Below, one piece after another: positions 6,319 through 15,667 of a stretch of 15,667 bases of DNA. The stretch's first letter is position 1, and each line of letters opens with the position of its first letter. Made by a program: the position numbers and the translations under genes. The DNA is from Nitriliruptoraceae bacterium (GTDB lineage: Bacteria; Actinomycetota; Nitriliruptoria; Nitriliruptorales; Nitriliruptoraceae): NCBI GenBank assembly GCA_007134165.1, contig SLLJ01000052.1, positions 1 to 15,667 on the forward strand, read 5' to 3'. The notes beneath the pieces were generated by a model. The model was not told where the DNA came from and ran no database searches. It saw only the letters and a list, made by a program, of their open reading frames with translations.

Positions 6319-6380
6319 TCGGGAATGCCCGGACCTCCCGGTGGCGTTGATCGGCACGACCCGCATGCCCCGATTCCCGA
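6319..6380. repeat. Spaced inverted repeat upstream of the DUF302 gene
   Basis: TCGGGAAT (6319-6326) and ATTCCCGA (6373-6380) are perfect inverted copies 46 bases apart. Both lie in the 91-base gap between the nitrobindin stop and the DUF302 start. A TTGATC (6347-6352) between them could be a -35, with the right arm overlapping the -10 position. Whether this is an operator pair, an RNA stem or chance is not decidable here. Confidence 0.4.
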
Positions 6381-6406
6381 CTCGAACCTGCTGCGAGGTG
6401 GTTGAC

Positions 6407-6802
6407 ATGCCCGACTACACCCTGCGCGTGACCGTTGCCGATGACCTGGAGGCTGCTGAGCCCCGCGTGCGCTCGGCGCTCGCCGAAGAGGGCTTCGGGG
6501 TCCTCACCGAGCTCGACGTGGAGCAGACCCTGCGTACCAAGCTCGGGGTGGAGGTCGGTGGCTACCGGGTGCTCGGGGCCTGCAACCCGGGGCTCGCCTA
6601 CCGCGGGCTGAGTGCCGATCCGGACCTCGGCGCCCTGCTGCCGTGCAACGTGGTGCTGAGGGCCGCCGACGAGGGCCACACCGACGTGCTCGCCGTCGAT
6701 CCCCACGCGATGATGATGATGTCCGACGCCGCTGAGCTCGGCGCCGTGGCCGACGAGGCCCGCAGCCGGCTCGAGCGTGCGCTGGCTCGGCTGGCCGAGT
6801 GA
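6407..6802 (+). CDS. DUF302 domain protein
   Basis: The 131-residue protein matches DUF302: an N-terminal strand DYTLRVTV, a helix ending ALAEEGFGVLTELD, then TLRTKLGVEVGGYRVLGACNPGLAYRGL, LLPCNVVLR and a C-terminal helix. C59 and C80 are positioned for metal or thiol chemistry, but no biochemical role is established to my knowledge. Four Met in a row (residues 102-105) arise from an ATG repeat at about 6709-6720. It heads a plus-strand group with a rhodanese and a CoA-disulfide-reductase-like protein, which suggests sulfane-sulfur or redox handling; this is inferred from neighbours. The start at 6407 was chosen because the domain begins there; upstream codons in the frame have no family similarity. 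Confidence 0.85.
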   Translation: MPDYTLRVTVADDLEAAEPRVRSALAEEGFGVLTELDVEQTLRTKLGVEVGGYRVLGACNPGLAYRGLSADPDLGALLPCNVVLRAADEGHTDVLAVDPHAMMMMSDAAELGAVADEARSRLERALARLAE

Positions 6803-6852
6803 ACGCCGCGAGATGAGCCCGTGTCCTCCCCCTCCCAGGAGCTGAAGCACCG

Positions 6853-7170
6853 ATGGACCCCCTGACCGCCCACGCGGAGCGCGAATCCGCCTTCCTCCTC
6901 GACGTCCGCGAGCCCCGCGAGTGGCAACTCGGCCACATCGACGGTTCGGTGCACGTGCCGATGGGTGAACTCGCCACCCGCCAGGACGAGCTGCCCACCG
7001 ACCGGTTGATCATCGCGGTGTGCCGTACCGGCAGCCGCAGCGGCATGGTCACCCGAGCCCTCGAGCAGGCCGGCTACGAGGTCGCCAACCTCGACGGCGG
7101 GCTGCGCGCCTGGGTCCGCGAGGGGCTCGATCTCGTCGCCGACACCGGCGAGCAGGGCATGGTCGCTTGA
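6853..7170 (+). CDS. Single-domain rhodanese-like sulfurtransferase
   Basis: The 105-residue rhodanese domain carries LLDVREPREWQLGHIDGSVHVPMGEL (entry motif 15-40) and the active-site loop CRTGSRS, with C57 as the persulfide-forming cysteine. The closing motif is LDGGLRAW. Such small rhodaneses move sulfane sulfur between thiols and partner proteins in the cytosol. An AGGAG lies 11 bases before the ATG, longer than usual spacing. Its stop overlaps the start of a 25-codon ORF (TGATG), and the flavoprotein follows at once. In other bacteria rhodanese domains are fused or adjacent to CoA-disulfide/persulfide reductases, so a joint role is likely. Confidence 0.92.
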   Translation: MDPLTAHAERESAFLLDVREPREWQLGHIDGSVHVPMGELATRQDELPTDRLIIAVCRTGSRSGMVTRALEQAGYEVANLDGGLRAWVREGLDLVADTGEQGMVA

Positions 7171-7247
7171 TGTACCCCCGCGCCGGCGCGCCCGGCGCCG
7201 GACCTACCCCCGACGACGTCCTCGACCACCTGGAGGCAGCGCCATGA
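7170..7247 (+). CDS. 25-residue mini-ORF linking rhodanese and flavoprotein genes
   Basis: The ATG at 7170 overlaps the rhodanese TGA (TGATG), and its TGA overlaps the next ATG (ATGA at 7244-7247). The product is rich in Ala, Pro and Gly, with an acidic end (DDVLDHLEAA). The GGAGG that serves the downstream gene (7232-7236) is read through by this ORF. It is either a leader that keeps ribosomes moving across the junction or an accidental ORF. No homologue is recognised. Confidence 0.35.
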   Translation: MYPRAGAPGAGPTPDDVLDHLEAAP

Positions 7248-8611
7248 CCAAGCGACTGATCGTGATCGGCGGTGACGCCGCCGGGATGTCCGCCGCCTCC
7301 CAGGCCCGCCGGCTGCAGGGGCCCGACGAGCTCGACATCCTCGCCTTCGAGCGGGGCTCGTACAGTTCGTACGCGGCCTGCGGGATCCCCTACTGGATCG
7401 CGGGACTGATCCCGGAGCGCGACCGGCTCATCGCTCGTGCGCCGGAGGTGTTCCGCGCCAAGCAGGCCATCGACCTCAGGATGCACCACGAGGTCGTGGG
7501 CATCGACCCTGAGTCCCGCACCGTCACGGTGCGCGACCTCGACGCCGGTGAGCAGCAGGACCACGACTACGACCAGCTGCTCGTCGCCACGGGCGCCACG
7601 CCGGTTCGTCCCCCGGTGCCGGGCATCGACGCCGACGGCGTCTTCGGGGTGCAGACCCTCGGTCACGGCCAGCAGCTGCTCGACGCGCTCGAGCAACGCT
7701 CGCCGCAGCGCGCGGTGGTCATCGGCGCCGGCTACATCGGCATCGAGATGGCCGAAGCGATGCTGTTGCGCGGGCTCGAGGTCCACGTCGTCGACCTGGC
7801 CGAGCAGCCGATGTCCACCCTCGACCCCGAGCTCGGCGGCAAGGTCGCTGACGCGATGCGAGGGATGGGCATCCATTTGCACCTCGGGGTGCCGGTCCAG
7901 GGCATCGAGACCGGTGCGGACGGCTTCGTGCGGGCCGTGACCACCCCCCAGGGCACGCTGGAGGCCGATCTCGCCGTGCTCGGGACCGGGACCCGGCCGT
8001 TCAGCGATCTGGCCGCGGCGGCAGGGATCCCCATCGGACCGAGCGGAGGCATCGTCACCGATCGGCGGCAGGCGACCCCGGTCGACGGGGTCTGGTCGGC
8101 CGGAGACTGCGCCGAGACCTTCCATCGGGTGTCGCGCCAGCCGGTGTCGATTGCGCTGGGCACCATCGCCAACAAGCAGGGCCGCGTCGCCGGGCTGAAC
8201 CTCGGCGGCAGCTACGGGGCGTTTCCAGGGGTGCTCGGCACCGCAGTCACCAAGGTCTGCGAGGTCGAGATCGCACGCACCGGACTCGGCGAGGCCGCCG
8301 CCCGCAGAGCCGGCTTCGAGGTGATCACCGCCAGCATCGACGCGACCACGCGCGCCCACTACTACCCCGATGCCCAGCCGATCACCATCAAGGTCGTCGC
8401 CGAGCAGGGCACCGGCCGGCTGATCGGCGCCCAGATCGTGGGGCGTGAGGGTGCCGCCAAGCGCATCGACGTGTTCGCCACCGCGCTGTGGAACGAGATG
8501 ACGGTCGACGACCTGCTCAACGTCGACCTGTCGTACGCTCCGCCGTTCTCGCCGGTGTGGGACCCCGTGCTGATCGCCGCCCGAAAGGCGGCCGGGGCCC
8601 TGCAGCGGTAG
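7244..8611 (+). CDS. CoA-disulfide reductase-like FAD-dependent oxidoreductase
   Basis: The 455-residue flavoprotein belongs to the pyridine nucleotide-disulfide family with a single active-site cysteine. It has an FAD-binding start VIGGDAAGMSAA (7-18), C46 in SSYAACGIPYW, LLVATGATPVRPPVPG, an NAD(P)H-binding VVIGAGYIGIEMAE, SAGDCAET for FAD, and a C-terminal dimer domain with YAPPFSPVWDP. The lone Cys in CGxPY and the YAPPFS motif fit CoA-disulfide, CoA-persulfide or NADH-peroxidase-type enzymes rather than dithiol reductases. With the rhodanese next door, reduction of CoA disulfide or persulfide is the best reading; NADH oxidase activity is the main alternative. GGAGG lies seven bases before the ATG, and the start is nested in the stop of the mini-ORF. 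Confidence 0.88.
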   Translation: MTKRLIVIGGDAAGMSAASQARRLQGPDELDILAFERGSYSSYAACGIPYWIAGLIPERDRLIARAPEVFRAKQAIDLRMHHEVVGIDPESRTVTVRDLDAGEQQDHDYDQLLVATGATPVRPPVPGIDADGVFGVQTLGHGQQLLDALEQRSPQRAVVIGAGYIGIEMAEAMLLRGLEVHVVDLAEQPMSTLDPELGGKVADAMRGMGIHLHLGVPVQGIETGADGFVRAVTTPQGTLEADLAVLGTGTRPFSDLAAAAGIPIGPSGGIVTDRRQATPVDGVWSAGDCAETFHRVSRQPVSIALGTIANKQGRVAGLNLGGSYGAFPGVLGTAVTKVCEVEIARTGLGEAAARRAGFEVITASIDATTRAHYYPDAQPITIKVVAEQGTGRLIGAQIVGREGAAKRIDVFATALWNEMTVDDLLNVDLSYAPPFSPVWDPVLIAARKAAGALQR

Positions 8612-8634
8612 GCCGCCGACCCGCGGAGTCCGTC

Positions 8635-8793
8635 GTGCCCAACCTCGCGTTCGCCGCCGTCCTCGGCGTGCTCATCCTGCTGGTCGCACCGCTGTGGCCG
8701 TGGAGCCGGGGCTGGGGCTGGCCGCCGGCCGGCATCCTGGCGATCGGCTTGGTGACGATGCTGCTGTTCTCCTACGCGGTCGTCCCCGAGTAG
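8635..8793 (+). CDS. DUF3309-like small membrane protein
   Basis: The GTG at 8635 follows GGAG (8625-8628) with six-base spacing. The 52-residue product has two hydrophobic helices (about 5-19 and 31-48) separated by PLWPWSRGWGWPPAG, which resembles the LPxWPxSRxWGYxPSG core of DUF3309 membrane peptides. No function is known for that family to my knowledge. It lies 23 bases after the flavoprotein on the same strand and so probably shares its transcript. Its stop is one base from the stop of the convergent HhH-GPD gene. Confidence 0.7.
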   Translation: MPNLAFAAVLGVLILLVAPLWPWSRGWGWPPAGILAIGLVTMLLFSYAVVPE

Positions 8794-8794
8794 C

Positions 8795-9370
8795 TCAACG
8801 GCGACCAGCCTTGGCCGCGGCCTTGGCGGCCTGCTTGGCCTCACGGACCTTGGCCAGGCTGTCGGGATCGGTGACATCCGCGATCGACCGGTAGCCATCG
8901 AGGCCGTAGTCGCCGGCGGCCTGCTGCCAGCCATCGGGGGTGACGCCGCACTGCTTGCCGAGCAGCGCGAGGAAGATGCTGGCCTTCTGGTCTCCGAAGC
9001 CCGGTAGCTGCGTCAGTCGGCGCTTGAGCGCCCGACCGGAGTCCACGTCCTGCCAGATGCGCGCGGCGTCGCCGTCGTAGCCCTCAACGATCGCGGCGGC
9101 CAGCGCCTGGATCCGCCCGGCCATCGACCCGGGATAGCGGTGCAGCGCCGGCTTGGTCCGGAACGCCTCTTCGAGTTCCTCGGGGTCCACCGCGGCCACG
9201 CGGGCCGGGGTCAGCTCCCCGCCGAGACGCTCGGCGAGCCGGTGCGGCCCGAGGAAGGCGAGCTCCATGGCGATCTGCTGGTCGAGCACCATGCCCACCA
9301 TCAGCGCGAAGGGGTTGCGCGACAGGAGGGCATCAGCGTCGGGATCGTCGGTGAGCCGGAGCGTGGACAC
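8795..9370 (-). CDS. HhH-GPD family base-excision DNA repair protein
   Basis: The 191-residue protein opens with the FALMVGMVLDQQIAME helix typical of the family and has a helix-hairpin-helix LPGFGDQKASIFLALLG (122-138). D146 in GVTPDGW aligns, 24 residues after the Leu of the hairpin motif, with the catalytic Asp of endonuclease III. The position of the Nth catalytic Lys is Gln here (Q128, with Lys at 129), so a monofunctional glycosylase is more likely than a glycosylase/lyase. No iron-sulfur cysteine cluster is present. The C-terminus (EAKQAAKAAAKAGRR) is Lys/Ala-rich and may add DNA affinity. The start is GTG with AGGAG six bases upstream. It lies 55 bases after the PBP gene on the same strand and has a candidate promoter of its own. 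Confidence 0.87.
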   Translation of the reverse strand: MSTLRLTDDPDADALLSRNPFALMVGMVLDQQIAMELAFLGPHRLAERLGGELTPARVAAVDPEELEEAFRTKPALHRYPGSMAGRIQALAAAIVEGYDGDAARIWQDVDSGRALKRRLTQLPGFGDQKASIFLALLGKQCGVTPDGWQQAAGDYGLDGYRSIADVTDPDSLAKVREAKQAAKAAAKAGRR

Positions 9371-9402
9371 GGCCTTCTCCTGGGCGCCGGGGAGGACCGT
9401 GC

Positions 9403-9410
9403 ACGTTACC
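9403..9410 (-). promoter_or_regulatory. GGTAACGT -10-like motif of the HhH-GPD gene
   Basis: Minus-strand TAACGT (9408 to 9403) lies 32 bases before the GTG, with CTGACC 15 bases further upstream as a poor -35. It shares GGTARCGT with the motifs before the amidotransferase and the antiporter. Confidence 0.35.
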
Positions 9411-9425
9411 TCGTCATCGGAGCGG

Positions 9426-11468
9426 TCAGCCAGAACTCTGCTCCGGGTCGTCGCCGGTCTCGTCGGTCTCGTCGGTCTCGTCGGTCTCGTCGGTCTCGTC
9501 GGTCTCGTCGGTCCCGGAGTCGTCGTCGTTGCCGGGGTCGAGCGCGGCGCGCTCGAGAGCGATCAACTCCTCGAGGAAGCGTCGAGCGATGGGCGCGGCG
9601 ACCTGGCCGCCCGCGCCGCCGTCCTCGACCAGGACGGCGAAGCCCAGCTCGCCGTAGCTGCCGACGAACCACGCGTGCTCGACGCCATCGAGTGCCTGAG
9701 CGGTGCCGGTCTTGCCACGGACCTCGGTGGTGTCGGGCAGATCTGCGGCGGTCCCGGTGCCCTCCACCACGACGGCGCGCATCAACTCGCGCAGCGGCTC
9801 GAACGCCGCGGCGGCCAGCTGCCGGCTCTCCCCCGGGCCCTCCGCCACGAGCAGGTAGGGCTGGTGCCACACGCCGGTGTTCGAGGCCGCAGCCACGGAA
9901 GCCATGTGCAGGACCGAGGCGGTCACCTCGGCTTGGCCGAAGGAGGCGGCGGCCAACGCAGCGAGGTCGGTGGGCGGGGGGAACGAGCCCCCGGCAGCGG
10001 TCAGGGGGCTGATCGGCTCCACCCCGAAGCCGAAGCGCGTGGCCGCCTCGGCCATCGCCTCATCGCCGAGCGCTCCCCCGAGTTGCGCGAAGGTGGTGTT
10101 GCACGAGCGCGCGAACGCGGTGCGCAGGGTCGTCTCGCCCAGTGCCAGGGTGCCGGCATTGGTGACCTGCAGCCCGCCGACCACGACATCGCCCGGGCAG
10201 GCCACCGGGTCTTCGGCACCCAGACCGTCGGCGATCACCGCCTCGGCGGTGACGATCTTGAACGTCGAGCCCGGGGGATAGCGCCCTTCGAAGGCCCGGT
10301 TGTACCCCGTCAGCGGGCGGCTCGCGCTGGCCCGGATCGCCCCCGAGGTAGCGTCGACCACCACGACCGCGAGGGTCGCGTCCAGGCCGGCCAGGGCGTT
10401 CTCCACCGCCTGCTGAACGGTCACGTCCAGCGTGGTGGTCAGCGGACCCGAGGGCTGCTGCTGGAACGTCCCGAGCTCCGCGCGGACCGCGTTGTCGCTG
10501 CCATCACGCAGCACGACCGTGATCAGGTCGCTGCCGGTCAACTCCCGTTCGAACTCGCGCTCGAGGCCGATGCGGCCCACCTCGTCGCCGGCCACGTACG
10601 GCTCGCCGAGCCGCTCGAGGTCCTCGGCGGTGGCCTCCTCGACCCGCCCGATGACGTGCAGGGCGAAGTCCTGGGCGTAGGTGGTACGCCCACCCTCGGT
10701 CTGGCGCAGGATGCCCCCCGCCTCACGGAGCCGCGACGAGGCGGCATCCGCGGCCGCCTGCGAGACGGTCACCACCGGATAGAACCAGCCGTCGACGAGG
10801 TCGTCGCGGGCCAACAGGCGCTCGGCGGTGCTCCCGGATCCCGGCAGGGCCTCCTCGAATGCCTCGACCACGGCGTCGGGGTCGGTCACCGCGCTGGGCT
10901 CGAAGCCGAAGATGACCCGCGTACCGCTACCCGCCAGCTCGGTGCCGTCGTGGGCCAGGATCGGCGAGCGCTCGACCGAGGTGGTCTCGAGGTCGAACAC
11001 GAGCCCCGAGCGCAGCTCGGGGTGGACGCTGGCCGGGGTCCAGCTCGCCGCCCACTGGCCGCGGTCGCGCAGCAGCTCCAGGTCGACCTGCCAGGTCAGC
11101 GGCTCGGACTCGGCGAAGGGCAGCGCGAGCGTCACGTGCATCCGGGCGGTGGCCTGGCCGTCGGGGTCCTCGTCCACCGTCCGCACTTCGACCTCGAAGC
11201 GGGAGGGCTGCAGCGCATCGCGCAGCTGCTGGTGAACCCCGGTGAACTCGGTCGGGGGGTCGCGCACCAGCGCGGCCATCGCGAGGTGGTCTCCGGCGGT
11301 CCACGCTTGCGCGTAGGCCTCGGCGGTCGCGGTGGCGTCGTCGCCGGGTTCGGGCGGCTCGGCGGCATCGTCGCCGCCGCCGAGGGTCGAGTCCAGCAGC
11401 AGCCACGCACCCGCCACAACGCCGGCGAGCACGACCAGCGCGGTCGCGGCGGCGAGGAACTGGCGCAC
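9426..11468 (-). CDS. Penicillin-binding transpeptidase with NTF2-like N-terminal domain
   Basis: The 680-residue class B-type PBP cross-links peptidoglycan on the outer face of the membrane. An N-terminal anchor (about residues 4-25) is followed by a short acidic linker and an NTF2-like (MecA_N) domain (about 46-145). A dimerisation region (about 160-330) comes next, then the transpeptidase domain. All three penicillin-binding motifs are present: S401-T-F-K404, S455-C-N457 and K586-T-G588. The NTF2/transpeptidase arrangement is that of mycobacterial PBP-lipo (Rv2864c) and staphylococcal PBP2a, but no lipobox is evident here. The C-terminus carries six DET repeats (654-671) in an acidic tail. 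The start is GTG, with GGAG six bases upstream. It is divergent from kgd. Confidence 0.92.
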   Translation of the reverse strand: MRQFLAAATALVVLAGVVAGAWLLLDSTLGGGDDAAEPPEPGDDATATAEAYAQAWTAGDHLAMAALVRDPPTEFTGVHQQLRDALQPSRFEVEVRTVDEDPDGQATARMHVTLALPFAESEPLTWQVDLELLRDRGQWAASWTPASVHPELRSGLVFDLETTSVERSPILAHDGTELAGSGTRVIFGFEPSAVTDPDAVVEAFEEALPGSGSTAERLLARDDLVDGWFYPVVTVSQAAADAASSRLREAGGILRQTEGGRTTYAQDFALHVIGRVEEATAEDLERLGEPYVAGDEVGRIGLEREFERELTGSDLITVVLRDGSDNAVRAELGTFQQQPSGPLTTTLDVTVQQAVENALAGLDATLAVVVVDATSGAIRASASRPLTGYNRAFEGRYPPGSTFKIVTAEAVIADGLGAEDPVACPGDVVVGGLQVTNAGTLALGETTLRTAFARSCNTTFAQLGGALGDEAMAEAATRFGFGVEPISPLTAAGGSFPPPTDLAALAAASFGQAEVTASVLHMASVAAASNTGVWHQPYLLVAEGPGESRQLAAAAFEPLRELMRAVVVEGTGTAADLPDTTEVRGKTGTAQALDGVEHAWFVGSYGELGFAVLVEDGGAGGQVAAPIARRFLEELIALERAALDPGNDDDSGTDETDETDETDETDETDETGDDPEQSSG
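9456..9509 (-). repeat. Six perfect 9-bp repeats encoding (DET)6
   Basis: The plus-strand unit GGTCTCGTC occurs six times without a mismatch and a seventh partial copy breaks down at 9510-9514. The unit length keeps frame, so copy-number change would alter only the length of the acidic PBP tail. Perfect identity, including third positions, suggests recent slippage. Confidence 0.95.
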
Positions 11469-11559
11469 GTGCGTCTCCGGTCGGGCAGGTCACGTAGGAC
11501 GGGCAGCTCGGTTCCGTGGACGGTACCGCGCGGATGGGACGGCACGTCGGGTCAGGCCC

Positions 11560-11565
11560 TACCCT
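11560..11565 (+). promoter_or_regulatory. Candidate -10 element of kgd
   Basis: TACCCT fits the actinobacterial TAnnnT pattern, with GGGACG (11536-11541) as a weak -35 at 18-base spacing. A start near 11572 would give a leader of about 28 bases carrying the GGGAG ribosome site. The 131-base gap to the divergent PBP gene holds no other clear signal. Confidence 0.3.
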
Positions 11566-11599
11566 GCCCCCCGCGTCCCTCACGACCGCGGGAGCGACG

Positions 11600-15307
<3,708 letters not shown>

Positions 15308-15326
15308 TCTGCGGAGTGCGACGCGA

Positions 15327-15358
15327 CGGCTGCCGAACCCCCGGAGGTTCGGCAGCCG
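15327..15358 (+). terminator. Hairpin terminator after kgd
   Basis: A perfect 13-bp stem, CGGCTGCCGAACC with GGTTCGGCAGCCG, encloses the six-base loop CCCGGA. It begins 20 bases after the kgd stop. There is no T-run, as is common for high-GC actinobacterial terminators. Confidence 0.8.
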
Positions 15359-15377
15359 GGCCGGAGCCGTGGGCGCC

Positions 15378-15413
15378 GGTCGGGGGTGCGGTCGGGGGGC
15401 CGGTCGGGGGTGC
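15378..15413 (+). repeat. Three 12-bp G-rich tandem repeats, potential G-quadruplex
   Basis: Three units of GGTCGGGGG followed by TGC, GCC and TGC lie head to tail. Four G-runs (15382-15386, 15394-15399, 15406-15410, 15417-15419) with loops of 7, 6 and 6 bases satisfy the standard G3+N1-7 quadruplex pattern on the plus strand. The region is intergenic, between the kgd terminator and the partial gene at 15521. Confidence 0.75.
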
Positions 15414-15490
15414 GGTGGGCCCAGCCGCCCGCGCAGGGCACTGGTGCTGGTGCTCATGCTGTCCACAGGCTTCACGGCTCTCTGATGGCT

Positions 15491-15512
15491 TGCCGGCACC
15501 GATGCCGGCACC
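15491..15512. promoter_or_regulatory. Paired TGCCGGCA palindromes upstream of the AbiEi-domain gene
   Basis: The 10-mer TGCCGGCACC occurs at 15491-15500 and 15503-15512. Its first eight bases are self-palindromic. The two sites are 12 bases apart and end nine bases before the ATG at 15521. Position and symmetry fit an operator for autoregulation, but this is inference. Confidence 0.4.
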
Positions 15513-15520
15513 ATCTGGGC

Positions 15521-15667
15521 ATGGTGAACCTCCCCACCCCGGCTGTTCAACTGGCTGAGTCGCAGCTCGGCGTCATCGCGCGGAGCCAGCTGCGCCGCTG
15601 GATGAGCCCCGGCGCGATCGACGGCCTGCGCAACCGGGGCAGCCTCGAAGGACTCGAGCGCGGGGTC
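15521..15667 (+). CDS. AbiEi-type antitoxin-domain protein, 3'-truncated by the window edge
   Basis: Forty-nine residues are visible. They form a winged-helix start: an AESQLGVIARSQLRRW helix pair, then SPGAIDGLRNRGSLEGLERGV. This matches the N-terminal AbiEi_4-like domain found in type IV toxin-antitoxin AbiEi antitoxins. It also occurs at the front of many actinobacterial DUF559/Vsr-like endonuclease-fold proteins. Which of the two this gene is depends on the C-terminus, which lies beyond the window. No ribosome binding site precedes the ATG, so a leaderless transcript is possible (CACCAT at 15509-15514 is six bases upstream). A GTG at 15524 is an alternative start. Confidence 0.7.
   Translation, partial: MVNLPTPAVQLAESQLGVIARSQLRRWMSPGAIDGLRNRGSLEGLERGV

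Noticed and set aside
5870..6406. Upstream extension of the DUF302 frame through the nitrobindin gene
   Set aside because: The nitrobindin frame has clear family motifs there; the extension is Arg/Pro/Cys-rich noise.
15459..15467. DnaA-box-like CTGTCCACA
   Set aside because: It is a single copy with no neighbouring boxes, no AT-rich region and no replication genes, so it does not support an origin.

Overview
The window is a very GC-rich stretch (about 70% by eye) from a chromosome of Actinomycetota type. Three things point there: a GpgS-type glucosyl-3-phosphoglycerate synthase, a single-chain E2/E1 2-oxoglutarate decarboxylase/dehydrogenase (Kgd/SucA type), and frequent GTG and apparently leaderless starts. 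A deep branch such as Nitriliruptoria or Acidimicrobiia is possible, but I cannot fix the lineage from sequence reading alone.

Layout. 1-336 (+) is the tail of a LytR_C-domain protein with a Pro-Glu repeat linker. It ends one base from the stop of a convergent single-domain response regulator (minus), which lies downstream of gpgS (minus). A SAM-I (S-box) riboswitch at 1937-2052 (+) with its own promoter precedes a threonine synthase (2181-3473). Facing it are two minus-strand genes, a class I glutamine amidotransferase and a CaCA-family Ca2+/Na+ antiporter. The antiporter start codon overlaps that of a plus-strand FKBP-type lipoprotein (5249-5818), which is translationally coupled to a nitrobindin-like haem protein (5815-6315). 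A plus-strand sulfur/redox cassette follows: DUF302 protein, rhodanese, a 25-codon mini-ORF, CoA-disulfide-reductase-like flavoprotein and a DUF3309-like small membrane protein. Then come, on minus, an HhH-GPD base-excision repair protein and an NTF2-like/transpeptidase penicillin-binding protein with a DET-repeat tail. The PBP is divergent from kgd (11600-15307), which ends at a 13-bp hairpin. The last 300 bases hold a G-rich 12-bp repeat, paired palindromes and the 5' end of an AbiEi-type antitoxin-domain gene.

How the genes fit together. Most are housekeeping: TCA cycle, amino-acid synthesis, cell wall, DNA repair and compatible-solute or polysaccharide precursor synthesis. The parts with most biological interest are the SAM riboswitch in front of a threonine synthase, with a plausible translational expression platform; the compact persulfide/CoA redox cassette with nested start/stop junctions; a recurring GGTARCGT -10-like motif before three minus-strand genes; and the accessory-looking right edge. 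I found no CRISPR array, insertion sequence, tRNA or rRNA, and no clearly novel multi-gene defence system inside the window.
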